This document shows, in pieces, positions 1-8,330 of a stretch of DNA of 64,000 bases. A model generated the notes under the pieces. That model ran no database searches, was not told the origin of the DNA, and saw nothing but the letters and a program-made list of their open reading frames with translations. Location: NCBI GenBank assembly GCA_027489355.1, contig JAIXZY010000012.1:124001-188000 (forward strand), written 5' to 3'. Every line of letters begins with the position of its first letter. Position 1 is the first letter of the stretch. The DNA is from Paracoccaceae bacterium (GTDB lineage Bacteria; Pseudomonadota; Alphaproteobacteria; Rhodobacterales; Rhodobacteraceae). A program made the translations under genes and the position numbers.

Positions 1-363
1 GTCGCGCTCGACTACCTCATGTCCCTCGGCATGGCGAATGTCGCGGCCCACGAACGCACCCTGCGCGACTATGCCCGCACGCGGCTTTCCGGGCTCAACT
101 GGTTGAACGTTCAGGGGAATTCGGCGGGGAAGGGGGCGATCTTCTCGTTCACGCTGGACGGCGCGGCCCATGCGCACGACATCTCCACCATCCTCGACAA
201 GCGCGGCATCGCCGTCCGCGCCGGCACCCACTGCGCCATGCCCCTGATGGAGCATCTGGGCATCACCGCCTCGTGCCGCGCCTCCTTCGGGCTTTACAAC
301 ACGGTGGAAGAGGTCGACGCGCTGGTCAGCGCCTTGGAACTTGCGCACGAACTCTTCGCCTGA
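1..363 (+). CDS. sufS: Cysteine desulfurase SufS, C-terminal part (5' truncated by window edge)
   Basis: The reading frame is open from base 1 to the TGA at 361-363, giving the last 120 residues of a class V PLP aminotransferase-fold enzyme. The stretch RAGTHCAMPLM carries the catalytic persulfide cysteine in the context typical of SufS, followed by the usual C-terminal run with ASFGLYNTVEEVD. SufS removes sulfur from cysteine and hands it to the SUF scaffold for Fe-S cluster building in the cytoplasm. The PLP lysine and N-terminus lie outside the window. It is presumably the distal part of a suf operon entering from the left; a SufA-type carrier is found separately near 62.5 kb. Confidence 0.93.
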   Translation, partial: VALDYLMSLGMANVAAHERTLRDYARTRLSGLNWLNVQGNSAGKGAIFSFTLDGAAHAHDISTILDKRGIAVRAGTHCAMPLMEHLGITASCRASFGLYNTVEEVDALVSALELAHELFA

Positions 364-413
364 CGCGCATCGGCCATTGAAACCCCTGCGGGCTTCCGGT
401 AAGGACGCCTCAG

Positions 414-490
414 GCACCCATAGCTCAGCTGGATAGAGCGTTGCCCTCCGAAGGCAAAGGTCGCACGTTCGAATCGTGCTGGGTGCGCCA
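414..490 (+). tRNA. tRNA-Arg (anticodon CCG)
   Basis: A full 77-nt cloverleaf can be drawn by eye: acceptor arm GCACCCA paired with TGGGTGC, D arm GCTC/GAGC, anticodon stem TTGCC/GGCAA around loop CTCCGAA (anticodon CCG, reading CGG arginine codons), T arm GCACG/CGTGC with TTCGAAT loop, discriminator G and an encoded CCA end. It lies 50 bp after sufS on the same strand. Short ORFs crossing it on both strands are not genes. Confidence 0.97.
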
Positions 491-689
491 CTTCCCGCAA
501 ATGGACGAAACGCCCCTGCGCAGCCCGAATGCGTGCAATGCCTTGGGGCAGGGTTGGAATGGGGGTTTGCTTCCGCTCCGCGCCGCGCAAGAACAGGGCG
601 TGCATCGATTCTTCAACACGGCAGGGCAGGCGGCCTCTGGTCCCGGCGGCCAGGCGGGTCGCGCCTGCGCGGCAAGGAGGCGCTAAGCC

Positions 690-1736
690 GTGCAGGTCCA
701 GCTTCCCGCCTTGGCGCGCATCACCTTCGGCCTTGTGCTCGGCACGCTCGGAGGGGTGCTGTTCCACGCCCTGTCCCTGCCGCTCCCCTGGATGCTGGGG
801 GCGCTCTTCTTCACAATGGTCGCCGCCATCGCCCGCGCGCCGGTCCTGGCACCCATGCGCCTGCGCCCGGTCATCGTGGCGATCATCGGTGTCCTGCTCG
901 GCTCGCGCTTCACGCCCGAGGTGATCGGGCAGGCAGGCCAGGCAGCAGCCACGCTGACGATCCTGACGCTCTACCTGTTCCTGGTCGGGGCCGTCGTGGT
1001 GCCGTTCTACCGCTACGTCGGCCGGCAGGACTGGACCACGGCCTATTTCGCCGGAATGCCCGGCGGCCTGTCCGAGATGATAGAGTTCGGCGAGGCGCGG
1101 GGTGCCAACGTGCCGGCCATCGTGATGGCGCATTCGCTGCGCATCGTGCTGACCATCGCGCTCATGGCGCTGCTGTTTCGCGTCATTCTCGGCCATGACG
1201 TCGGGTCTGCCGCGGCGGCACTGAAGGGTGCGCCGCTGGGACCTGTCGATGCCGCGATCCTGATCGCCTGTGCGGTCCTGGGTTCGGTCCTTGGAACCAA
1301 GCTGCGCCTTCCCGCACCGACATTCCTTGGCCCGATGATCCTGTCGGCCGCGGCGCACCTGACCGGCCTCACCGCCAGCGCGCCCCCGGCGCTGCTGGTC
1401 ATCGTCGCGCAGATCGTGCTTGGCACCGTGCTCGGGTGCCGGTTCCTGGGTATCGCGCCGGTCCTTCTGTGGACCTCCGGTCTCCTCAGCCTCGGCTCTA
1501 CCATCCTGACACTGGCGTTGGCCGCCGCCGCCGGGTTGGTGATGCAGGCTTGGGCCGGCGTCGGGCTTGATCAGGCGCTCCTTGCCCTCGCGCCCGGCGG
1601 TCTGACCGAGATGGGTCTCATCGCGCTTGCCATCCACGCCGACGTGGCCTTCGTCGCGCTTCACCACGTCGTGCGCATCCTGATCGTCCTGGTGCTGGCG
1701 CCCGTCCTCGCCCAGTTCCTTCCCGACAGTCGCTAG
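690..1736 (+). CDS. AbrB-family (duplicated domain) integral membrane protein
   Basis: The 348-residue protein is almost entirely hydrophobic, with about ten predicted membrane segments arranged as two related halves (roughly residues 8-165 and 180-340). Each half has a G-G-L-[ST]-E-M motif (GGLSEMIEF near residue 128 and GGLTEMGLI near 305), the signature of the AbrB duplication family (formerly called putative ammonia monooxygenase). The GTG start is chosen because AAGGAGG at 674-680 lies 9 bp upstream. The transported substrate is not known for most members. No operon partner is evident; the sit operon follows after 90 bp with its own control site. Confidence 0.85.
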   Translation: MQVQLPALARITFGLVLGTLGGVLFHALSLPLPWMLGALFFTMVAAIARAPVLAPMRLRPVIVAIIGVLLGSRFTPEVIGQAGQAAATLTILTLYLFLVGAVVVPFYRYVGRQDWTTAYFAGMPGGLSEMIEFGEARGANVPAIVMAHSLRIVLTIALMALLFRVILGHDVGSAAAALKGAPLGPVDAAILIACAVLGSVLGTKLRLPAPTFLGPMILSAAAHLTGLTASAPPALLVIVAQIVLGTVLGCRFLGIAPVLLWTSGLLSLGSTILTLALAAAAGLVMQAWAGVGLDQALLALAPGGLTEMGLIALAIHADVAFVALHHVVRILIVLVLAPVLAQFLPDSR

Positions 1737-1774
1737 GCAACCGGGGCGGTCCGGGCGCTTACCCCTTGTCTTCT

Positions 1775-1795
1775 TGCAAATGCTTCTCATTTACA
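1775..1795 (+). promoter_or_regulatory. Fur/Mur-type operator in front of sitABCD
   Basis: A 21-bp interrupted inverted repeat, TGCAAATG, five bases, CATTTACA (one arm mismatch), lies 31 bp before the sitA start in a locally AT-rich patch. The shape resembles alphaproteobacterial Fur/Mur boxes that repress sit operons when manganese is plentiful. The match is by eye; the regulator itself is not in the window. Confidence 0.55.
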
Positions 1796-1826
1796 TTCTA
1801 CTGACCCCGAAGCGATTGGAGCCTTC

Positions 1827-2720
1827 ATGCTGTCCCGCCGTCTCCTGCTGCTTGTACCGCTGACCGCCGCGCTCGCGCTGCCTGCCGCCGCGCAGGACCG
1901 GCTGAAGGTCGTCACCACCTTCACCGTGATCGCCGACATGGCCCGGAACGTCGCGGGCGAGGGGGTGGAGGTCGTCTCGATCACCAAGCCGGGGGCCGAG
2001 ATCCACGGCTATGAACCAACGCCGCAGGACATCGTGGGCGCATCGGATGCCGACCTGATCCTGTGGAACGGCCTGAACCTGGAACGCTGGTTCGAACAGT
2101 TCCTGACGAACCTCGGCGACGTGCCGTCCGCCACGCTCACGGACGGGATCGAACCCATCTCGATCACCGGCGGCGATTACGACGGCAAGCCGAACCCGCA
2201 TGCCTGGATGTCGATCTCGAACGCGCTGATCTACGTCGACAACATCGCGGCCGCACTGTCGAAGGCCGACCCGGCCAATTCAGCGACCTATGCGGACAAC
2301 GCAGCCGCCTACAAGGCGCAGCTGACCGCCGCGCTTGACCCGCTCAAGGCGCAGATCGCCGCCCTGCCAGAGGACCGCCGCTGGCTTGTCACCTGCGAGG
2401 GGGCCTTCTCCTACCTGGCCCGGGACCTTGGTCTGCAAGAGCTCTACCTCTGGCCGATCAATGCCGACCAGCAAGGCTCGCCGCGCCAGGTCCGCGCGGT
2501 GATCGACGGCGTGCGCGACCACGCCATCCCCGCCGTCTTCTGCGAAAGCACCGTCGCTTCCGATCCCGCCGAGCAGGTCGCCCGCGAAACCGGCGCGGCC
2601 TTCGGCGGCGTTCTTTACGTCGACAGCCTTTCGGCCGCGGACGGTCCGGTGCCGACCTATCTCGACATGTTGCAAGTCACCACCGAAACCATCGCCAAGG
2701 GCCTCGCCCCGGCGGATTGA
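1827..2720 (+). CDS. sitA: Manganese/iron ABC transporter, periplasmic binding protein SitA
   Basis: This 297-residue cluster A-I solute-binding protein has a Sec signal peptide (LSRR then a hydrophobic run, cleavage likely after PAAA at residue 22). The four expected metal ligands are visible in order: His in GAEIHGYEP, His in NPHAWMS, Glu in FCESTVAS and Asp in YVDSLS. The [14 protein letters not shown] and [10 protein letters not shown] blocks match the SitA/YfeA manganese-iron branch better than ZnuA, and the His-rich loop typical of ZnuA is absent. It is the first gene of a sitABCD operon; the ATPase begins 8 bp after its stop. Mn2+ is the most likely substrate in this group, with Fe2+ also possible. 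Confidence 0.9.
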   Translation: MLSRRLLLLVPLTAALALPAAAQDRLKVVTTFTVIADMARNVAGEGVEVVSITKPGAEIHGYEPTPQDIVGASDADLILWNGLNLERWFEQFLTNLGDVPSATLTDGIEPISITGGDYDGKPNPHAWMSISNALIYVDNIAAALSKADPANSATYADNAAAYKAQLTAALDPLKAQIAALPEDRRWLVTCEGAFSYLARDLGLQELYLWPINADQQGSPRQVRAVIDGVRDHAIPAVFCESTVASDPAEQVARETGAAFGGVLYVDSLSAADGPVPTYLDMLQVTTETIAKGLAPAD

Positions 2721-2728
2721 GGGTCCAC

Positions 2729-3580
2729 ATGCGCGACACCGCCTCCACCGAGGGCATCTTCGCCGAAGGCGTCACCGTCACCTACCGCAACGGGCTGACC
2801 GCGCTGACCGACGCAAGCTTCGCCATCCCGCGCGGCACCATCACCGCGCTTGTGGGGGTGAACGGCGCGGGGAAATCCACGCTCTTCAAGGCGATCATGG
2901 GCTTCGTTCCCATCGCCCGCGGCACCATCCGCCTGCTTGGACTGCCCGTCCGCGACGCGCTGCGCCAGAACCTCGTGGCCTATGTCCCCCAGGCCGAAGA
3001 GGTGGACTGGACCTTTCCCGTCCTCGTCGAGGACGTGGTGATGATGGGGCGCTTCGGCCACATGGGCCTTCTCCGCCGCCCCTCCGCCACCGACCGCGCC
3101 AAGGTCGATCAGGCGCTCGCCCGCGTGGGCCTTGCCGACCTTCGCCACCGCCAGATCGGCGAACTCTCGGGAGGCCAGAAGAAGCGCGTCTTCCTCGCCC
3201 GGGCGCTGGCGCAAGAGGGCCGGATCATCCTTCTCGACGAACCCTTCACCGGCGTCGACGTGAAGACCGAAGAGCAGATCATCACCCTTCTCCGCACCCT
3301 GCGGGACGAGGGGCATGTGATGCTGGTCTCGACCCACAACCTCGGCTCGGTCCCCGACTTCTGCGACCGCACGGTGCTGGTCAAGGGCACCGTCCTCGCC
3401 CACGGACCGACCGAGACCACCTTCACCCGGCCGAACCTCGAACGCGCCTTCGGCGGGGTCCTGCGCCACTTCACCCTCGGCGGCTCCGACCTGCACGAAG
3501 ACGATGACAGCCGCGAAATCTCCATCCTCTCCGACGACGAACGCCCCTTCGTTCACTACGGGCGGAAAGGCGACAGATGA
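2729..3580 (+). CDS. sitB: Manganese/iron ABC transporter ATP-binding protein SitB
   Basis: This 283-residue cytoplasmic ABC ATPase has Walker [10 protein letters not shown] (residues 43-51), Q-loop around VPQAEEVDW, signature LSGGQKKR, Walker B IILLDEP and the H-loop in STHNLGS. It powers the metal importer with SitA, SitC and SitD. ATG 2729 is preferred because GAGGG lies 5 bp upstream; a TTG at 2717 overlapping the sitA stop would add four residues. The C-terminal tail after residue 245 is acidic. A 144-bp intergenic stretch with a strong hairpin separates it from sitC. Confidence 0.9.
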   Translation: MRDTASTEGIFAEGVTVTYRNGLTALTDASFAIPRGTITALVGVNGAGKSTLFKAIMGFVPIARGTIRLLGLPVRDALRQNLVAYVPQAEEVDWTFPVLVEDVVMMGRFGHMGLLRRPSATDRAKVDQALARVGLADLRHRQIGELSGGQKKRVFLARALAQEGRIILLDEPFTGVDVKTEEQIITLLRTLRDEGHVMLVSTHNLGSVPDFCDRTVLVKGTVLAHGPTETTFTRPNLERAFGGVLRHFTLGGSDLHEDDDSREISILSDDERPFVHYGRKGDR

Positions 3581-3589
3581 CCGGCCCGG

Positions 3590-3658
3590 CATTTTCTGTC
3601 CGCAAATATCCCCGCCGGAGGCCCGCCGAGCCGTTTTGCGTCCTTCACGCAAAACGGC
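3590..3658 (-). repeat. Dispersed hairpin-plus-GGATATTT element, copy 1
   Basis: Read on the minus strand, a perfect 12-bp stem (GCCGTTTTGCGT with its complement at 3630-3641/3647-3658, 5-nt loop) is followed 7 bp later by the conserved tail at 3590-3622: GCCTCCGGCGGGGATATTT, then GCGGACAGAAAATG. The tail differs from copy 9 at only one of 33 positions. It lies inside the sit operon between sitB and sitC, opposite to the direction of transcription, where the stem could also act on the sit mRNA. Confidence 0.8.
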
Positions 3659-3724
3659 GAGACAAAAGGCACGCGCCGCAAGGCGCTCCATTCGATCGCC
3701 GCCCCGACCCGCGCGCGGCCCGCC

Positions 3725-4555
3725 ATGCTTGAACCCTTCGCCTACAGCTACATGACCAACGCCATGTGGGTCTCGGCGCTCGTCGGCGGGGTCTGCGGGT
3801 TCCTCTCGGCCTACCTCATGCTCAAAGGCTGGTCCCTCATCGGCGACGCGCTCTCGCACTCCGTCGTCCCCGGAGTCGCCGGGGCCTACATCCTCGGCCT
3901 TCCCTTCGCCTTGGGGGCCTTCCTCTCCGGCGGCCTCGCCGCCGCCGCCATGCTGTTCCTGACCAACCGCACCGGCCTCAAGACCGATACGGTGATCGGC
4001 CTCATCTTCACCTCGTTCTTCGGCCTCGGCCTCTTCCTCATCTCGATCTACCCGACCTCCGTCTCGATCCAGACCATCACGATGGGCAACATCCTCGCCA
4101 TCTCGCCCGGCGACACGCTGCAACTCGTCCTGATCGGAGGTATCTCGGCCGCCGTGCTCCTTCTGCTCTGGAAGGACCTGATGGTGACCTTCTTCGACGA
4201 GGCCCATGCCCGCACCATCGGCTTGCGCCCCGACCTCTTGAAAGTGGTGTTCTTCACGCTCCTCTCCGCATCGACCGTTGCCGCCATGCAGACCGTGGGT
4301 GCCTTCCTCGTCGTCGCCATGGTCGTCACGCCCGGAGCGACCGCCTATCTCCTGACCGACCGCTTCCCCCGCCTCTTGACGCTGTCCGCCAGCATCGGGG
4401 CCGCCACCGGCTTCACCGGCGCCTACCTCAGCTACTTCCTCGACGGCGCGACCGGGGGTGTCATCGTGCTGCTTCAGACCGCGCTCTTCGCGCTGGCCTT
4501 CCTCTTTGCTCCGAAACACGGCCTTCTTGCCGCACGGCGCAGGGCGCGGGCATGA
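3725..4555 (+). CDS. sitC: Manganese/iron ABC transporter permease SitC
   Basis: This 276-residue ABC-3 family inner-membrane permease has about eight hydrophobic segments, and residues 27-50 hold the LMLKGWSLIGDALSHSVVPG block characteristic of ZnuB/SitC/MntB permeases. The stop overlaps the sitD start (ATGA), so the two permeases are translationally coupled and probably form a heterodimer. It follows sitB after 144 bp containing repeat copy 1. No clear Shine-Dalgarno sequence is visible before the ATG, consistent with weaker initiation after the hairpin. Confidence 0.88.
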   Translation: MLEPFAYSYMTNAMWVSALVGGVCGFLSAYLMLKGWSLIGDALSHSVVPGVAGAYILGLPFALGAFLSGGLAAAAMLFLTNRTGLKTDTVIGLIFTSFFGLGLFLISIYPTSVSIQTITMGNILAISPGDTLQLVLIGGISAAVLLLLWKDLMVTFFDEAHARTIGLRPDLLKVVFFTLLSASTVAAMQTVGAFLVVAMVVTPGATAYLLTDRFPRLLTLSASIGAATGFTGAYLSYFLDGATGGVIVLLQTALFALAFLFAPKHGLLAARRRARA

Positions 4556-5373
4556 TCGACGCGGCGCTCCAGCCCTTCCAGTTCCCCTTCATGCAGAACG
4601 CCTTCTGGATCGCGCTGATCGTCGCGCCCCCGACGGCGCTCTTGTCCTGTTTCCTGGTCCTGAAAGGCTGGGCGCTGATGGGCGATGCGGTCAGCCATGC
4701 CGTCCTGCCCGGCATCGTGCTGGCCTACATGGCCGGGCTACCGCTGCTGCTCGGCGCCTTCGTCGCGGGCCTCGGCTCGGCGCTGCTGACCGGCTGGCTC
4801 GCCGACAACAGTCGCATCAAGCGTGACACGGTGATGGGGGTCGTCTTCTCGGCCATGTTCGCGCTTGGCATCGTCCTCGTGACCGCCTTCCCAACCCAGA
4901 TCCACCTGGACCACATCCTCTTCGGCAACATGCTCGGCGTCGGGGGGCAGGACATTCTGACCGCCGCGCTGATCGCGGTGCCGGTGACGCTGATCCTGAT
5001 CCTCAAGTGGCGCGACCTGATGCTGCATGCCTTCGACCCCGCCCAGGCCCAGGTCTCGGGCCTGCCGGTCAGGCTGCTGCACTATGGCCTTCTCGCCATC
5101 CTCGCGCTGACCATCGTCGCCACGCTGTCCTCGGTCGGGCTGATCCTGGCCATCGGCCTCCTGATCGCGCCGGGGGCCATCGCCTTCCTGACCACCCGCA
5201 GCTTCGGTGCCATGCTCGTCACCGCCACCGCCGTCTGCCTTTTCGCGATGACGGCCGGGGTCTACGCCAGCTTCCACCTCGACAGCGCGCCCGCGCCGAC
5301 GATCATCCTGATCCTGACCGCGCTCTTCCTGCTGGCCTTCCTGCGCCGAGTGATCCTGACCCGCGCCGCCTGA
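4552..5373 (+). CDS. sitD: Manganese/iron ABC transporter permease SitD
   Basis: This second ABC-3 permease (273 residues) is homologous to SitC, with the block LVLKGWALMGDAVSHAVLPG near residues 33-52 and repeated hydrophobic segments to the C-terminus. The start ATG overlaps the sitC TGA by 4 bp. The longer open frame upstream in this register is a shadow of sitC. It completes the transporter; the operon appears to end here, since the next gene begins 64 bp later and is functionally unrelated. Confidence 0.88.
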   Translation: MIDAALQPFQFPFMQNAFWIALIVAPPTALLSCFLVLKGWALMGDAVSHAVLPGIVLAYMAGLPLLLGAFVAGLGSALLTGWLADNSRIKRDTVMGVVFSAMFALGIVLVTAFPTQIHLDHILFGNMLGVGGQDILTAALIAVPVTLILILKWRDLMLHAFDPAQAQVSGLPVRLLHYGLLAILALTIVATLSSVGLILAIGLLIAPGAIAFLTTRSFGAMLVTATAVCLFAMTAGVYASFHLDSAPAPTIILILTALFLLAFLRRVILTRAA

Positions 5374-5437
5374 TCCCCTTGCGGGACGCCGGGCCAGCCT
5401 CTACCCATTGCCCGACGCGTCCCCTGGAATACCCGCA

Positions 5438-7123
5438 ATGCCCGCCACCAACGCCGCGATCTGGTTCGCCTCGGACGGCTACGACCCCAAGTCCCGCGGC
5501 ATCAACGGGCGCCGCGTGGCCGGGGAAAGCTTCCTGCGCGGCTTCTTCGCGCACGGCGATGTGGACGAGTTCGTGTCGCTGGCCCATGGCCAGTCCGACC
5601 ACGCCGCCTTCGCCAGCCTCGCCCGCGACTGCGGCGTCACCCGGCCCCTGCGCGCCGTGCGGCTGGACATGCCGACAGGCCTTGCCCCGGTCGAGGTCGT
5701 CTCCTACCCCGCGCCGATCTCGCCGCAGGAATGCTGGCGCCGTGCGCCGCACGGGGCTGCGGCCTGGGCGCTCTGCGGGATCACGCACACGACGGCAACG
5801 CGCAACGTGATGCAGACCGTCTTCGACCTGCGCGCCGCGCCGCAGATGCCCTGGGACGCGGTGATCTGCACCTCGACCGCCGTCCAGGCCTCGCTCCGCC
5901 GGCTGATGGAACTGGCCGAGTTGCATCTGTCCCGGCGCTTTCCCGGCGCGCCGCTGCCTGACCGACCGCTGCTTCCCGTCATCCCGCTGGGTATCGCCTG
6001 CGCCGATTTCCAGCCCGACCCGGAGCTGGGGCAGGGCCTTCGCGCCCGCATCGGTGCCGCCCCCGGCGACGTGCTGGCGGTCACCATCGCCCGCCTGACC
6101 CCGGACGAGAAATTCGATCCCCTCCCGCTGTTCCTGGCGATGGAACATGCCGCGGCCGAGATCGCGGGGCAGGGCGGCGGCAAGCTGCACCTCGTCCTCT
6201 GCGGCCAGTTCCGCGAACCTGTCTGGGAAACGGTCTATGCCGAGGCCGCCGCCAAGCTCATGCCCTCCTGCGGGTACCACCACCTCGACGGCGGCGACGC
6301 GGTTCAGCGCAAGGCCACGCTTTCGGGGGGCGACATCTTCGTCTTTCCCATCGACAACTTGCAGGAAACCTTCGGCCTTGCCCCGATCGAGGCGATGGCG
6401 GCTGGCCTGCCGGTGATCGTCTCGGACTGGGACGGCATGAAGGACACGGTGACGCCCGATGTGGGCATGCGCGTCCCGACCGAACTGCCGCGCCCCGGCC
6501 TGACGACCCATGCCAGCCAGCGCCACTTCGGCGGCACCGATTCTTACGTCCAGTACCTCAGCCAGATCTCGGCCATGACGCCGCTGGACCTCGGCGCGAT
6601 GACGCGGGCGCTGGTCACGCTGGCGCTCGACCCGGATCTCCGCCGCCGGATGGGCGCGGCGGGGCAGGCGCGGGCGCGCGCACTCTACGACTGGTCGGTG
6701 GTCATCCCGCAGATGCAGGCGCTCTGGGGCGAACAGGCGGCGATGCTGGCCCATGCCCGCGCGGGCGGTGGGGCCGCCCTTGCGCCAATGCCGCCCGGCC
6801 TGATCCCGGTCGGCCCCGCGGTGGACGAGATGTTCGCCGCCTATCCCACCGCCTTCGCCCCCGCCGACCGCCGCCTTGCCCTTGCGTCCTCGCGCCCCGG
6901 CCCGCCCCCGCGCGAGATGTTCGCCCTGCGCAACTACGCCGCCCGCCGCCGCCTGATCGAGGACCCCGCCCGGATCGAGGCGATCCTTGCCGCCTTCACC
7001 GCCGCCGGCGCCCAGGGGGCCACCGAGGCCGACATCGCCGCCGCCACCCGCCTTCCTCCCGCCATCGTGGCCCGCGTCGCGCTCTGGCTTCTGAAATACG
7101 GCCACCTGACGGAGATCCCATGA
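5438..7123 (+). CDS. Glycosyltransferase family 1/4-type protein
   Basis: The 561-residue protein shows a GT-B retaining glycosyltransferase core: a first domain with RGINGRRVAGESFLRGFF near residue 15, a linker with LPVIPLGIACADF, and the donor-binding motif ETFGLAPIEAMAAGLPV near residue 310 with the paired glutamates of the E-x7-E signature. About 120 extra C-terminal residues follow the core. ATG 5438 is chosen; a TTG at 5408 would add ten residues. The SDR gene overlaps its stop by 4 bp, so the two are cotranscribed, perhaps for sugar modification of a surface or small molecule. Acceptor and donor cannot be read from the sequence. Confidence 0.8.
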   Translation: MPATNAAIWFASDGYDPKSRGINGRRVAGESFLRGFFAHGDVDEFVSLAHGQSDHAAFASLARDCGVTRPLRAVRLDMPTGLAPVEVVSYPAPISPQECWRRAPHGAAAWALCGITHTTATRNVMQTVFDLRAAPQMPWDAVICTSTAVQASLRRLMELAELHLSRRFPGAPLPDRPLLPVIPLGIACADFQPDPELGQGLRARIGAAPGDVLAVTIARLTPDEKFDPLPLFLAMEHAAAEIAGQGGGKLHLVLCGQFREPVWETVYAEAAAKLMPSCGYHHLDGGDAVQRKATLSGGDIFVFPIDNLQETFGLAPIEAMAAGLPVIVSDWDGMKDTVTPDVGMRVPTELPRPGLTTHASQRHFGGTDSYVQYLSQISAMTPLDLGAMTRALVTLALDPDLRRRMGAAGQARARALYDWSVVIPQMQALWGEQAAMLAHARAGGGAALAPMPPGLIPVGPAVDEMFAAYPTAFAPADRRLALASSRPGPPPREMFALRNYAARRRLIEDPARIEAILAAFTAAGAQGATEADIAAATRLPPAIVARVALWLLKYGHLTEIP

Positions 7124-7842
7124 CCCGCTCGATCCTGATCACCGGCGCCGGCGCCGGCATCGGCCGCGCCACCGCGCGCCTCTTCCTGGCCGAGGGCTGG
7201 CAGGTCACGCTCCTCGGCCGCCGCCGCGAGACGCTCGAGGAAACCGCCCAGGGCCAGGCCGCCCGCATCCTGACCGCCGACGTCGGCGATCCGGCCGAGG
7301 TCGAGGCCGCCTTCGCCCAACTTGACCGCCTCGACGTCCTGTTCAACAACGCCGGCATCTCGGCCCCGGCGGCCCCGATCGACGAAATCCCGGTGGAAAA
7401 GTGGCTGGAGGTCAGCCGGACGAACATCACCGGCATGTTCCTCTGCGCCCGCGCGGCCTTCGGCCTGATGCGCCGCCAAACCCCCCGCGGCGGGCGGATC
7501 ATCAACAACGGTTCGATCTCGGCCCATGTCCCGCGGCCGGGTTCGACGCCCTATACCATGTCGAAACACGCCGTGACCGGCCTGACGCGCACCTTGGGCC
7601 TGGACGGCCGCGCCTTCGACATCGCCTGCGCCCAGATCGACATCGGCAACGCGCTGACCGACATGGCCGCAAGATTCACCGCCGGGGTCCCCCAGGCCAA
7701 TGGCGAGATCCGCGCCGAGCCGGTAATGGACGTGGACCACGTCGCCCGCATGGTGCTGCACATGGCCAGTCTGCCGCTGGAGGTGAACACGCCCTTCGTG
7801 ACGATCATGGCCCGCGACATGCCCTATATCGGGCGCGGCTGA
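7120..7842 (+). CDS. Short-chain dehydrogenase/reductase (SDR)
   Basis: This 240-residue classical SDR has the cofactor motif TGAGAGIG (residues 6-13), NNAG near 79-82, catalytic Ser in NNGSIS and the YTMSK catalytic Tyr/Lys motif near residue 146. It should catalyse an NAD(P)-dependent alcohol/carbonyl interconversion on an unknown substrate. The ATG overlaps the stop of the glycosyltransferase, suggesting a two-gene operon. It converges with the ArsR gene, only 3 bp apart. Confidence 0.85.
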   Translation: MTRSILITGAGAGIGRATARLFLAEGWQVTLLGRRRETLEETAQGQAARILTADVGDPAEVEAAFAQLDRLDVLFNNAGISAPAAPIDEIPVEKWLEVSRTNITGMFLCARAAFGLMRRQTPRGGRIINNGSISAHVPRPGSTPYTMSKHAVTGLTRTLGLDGRAFDIACAQIDIGNALTDMAARFTAGVPQANGEIRAEPVMDVDHVARMVLHMASLPLEVNTPFVTIMARDMPYIGRG

Positions 7843-7845
7843 CGG

Positions 7846-8205
7846 TCAGGCCGCCTTGGCGTAGATCCCCGACAGCAGCCGCAAGAGCTGCAGCACCCGC
7901 ATGTCCGCGATCGCGTAGAAGATCGCCTTGCCCTCGCGCCGGGTCGAGACCAACCCCTCCAGCCGCAACCGCGCCAGCTGCTGGCTGACGGCGGCCTGAC
8001 GCTGGCCCAGAAGCGCCTCCAGTTCCGTCACCGACTTCTCGCCGCCGGCAAGGTGGCACAGGATCATCAGCCGGCCCTCATGGCTGAGCGCCTTCAGCAG
8101 GCCGGCCGCGGCCTCGGCATGGTCCGCCATGCAGGCGGCAAGATCCCGCGCCTCGATCTTGGCGCCAAAGGGGGCCGCACCGGGCGGAAAACGATCCAGT
8201 GACAT
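7846..8205 (-). CDS. ArsR-family HTH transcriptional regulator
   Basis: This 119-residue winged-helix protein has the ArsR core, with LLKALSHEGRLMILCHLAGG (helices 2-3), the recognition helix QRQAAVSQQLARLRLEGLV, and the wing RREGKAIFYAI. The closest look is to the BigR/SqrR/NolR branch, whose persulfide sensors use two cysteines; here only the first (in MILCHL) is present and the C-terminal one is missing. ATG 8205 is preferred over an upstream codon because GAGGA lies 6 bp before it. It is transcribed divergently from the PHP-domain gene across 125 bp, which it may regulate. Confidence 0.85.
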   Translation of the reverse strand: MSLDRFPPGAAPFGAKIEARDLAACMADHAEAAAGLLKALSHEGRLMILCHLAGGEKSVTELEALLGQRQAAVSQQLARLRLEGLVSTRREGKAIFYAIADMRVLQLLRLLSGIYAKAA

Positions 8206-8330
8206 TGCGTCCTCACACAACCAAACATTGCAGAACGATAGCACGTTCGCCTGCCGGTCACGACTGTACCTTGCCGCCGATCCCGGCTCCGGGCAAGGTT
8301 CCGCCGAAGACCCGTTCGCAAAGGACCGCC

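Noticed and set aside
441-686. Short plus-strand frame beginning inside tRNA-Arg
   Set aside because: It overlaps the tRNA and has no motif; the rest of 491-689 shows nothing beyond the ribosome site of the AbrB-type gene.
2657-4519. Long open minus-strand frame (620 codons) across sitA-sitC
   Set aside because: It is antisense to well-recognised transporter genes, has no domain and the low-complexity Gly/Glu/Asp/Arg composition expected from GC-rich shadow frames.
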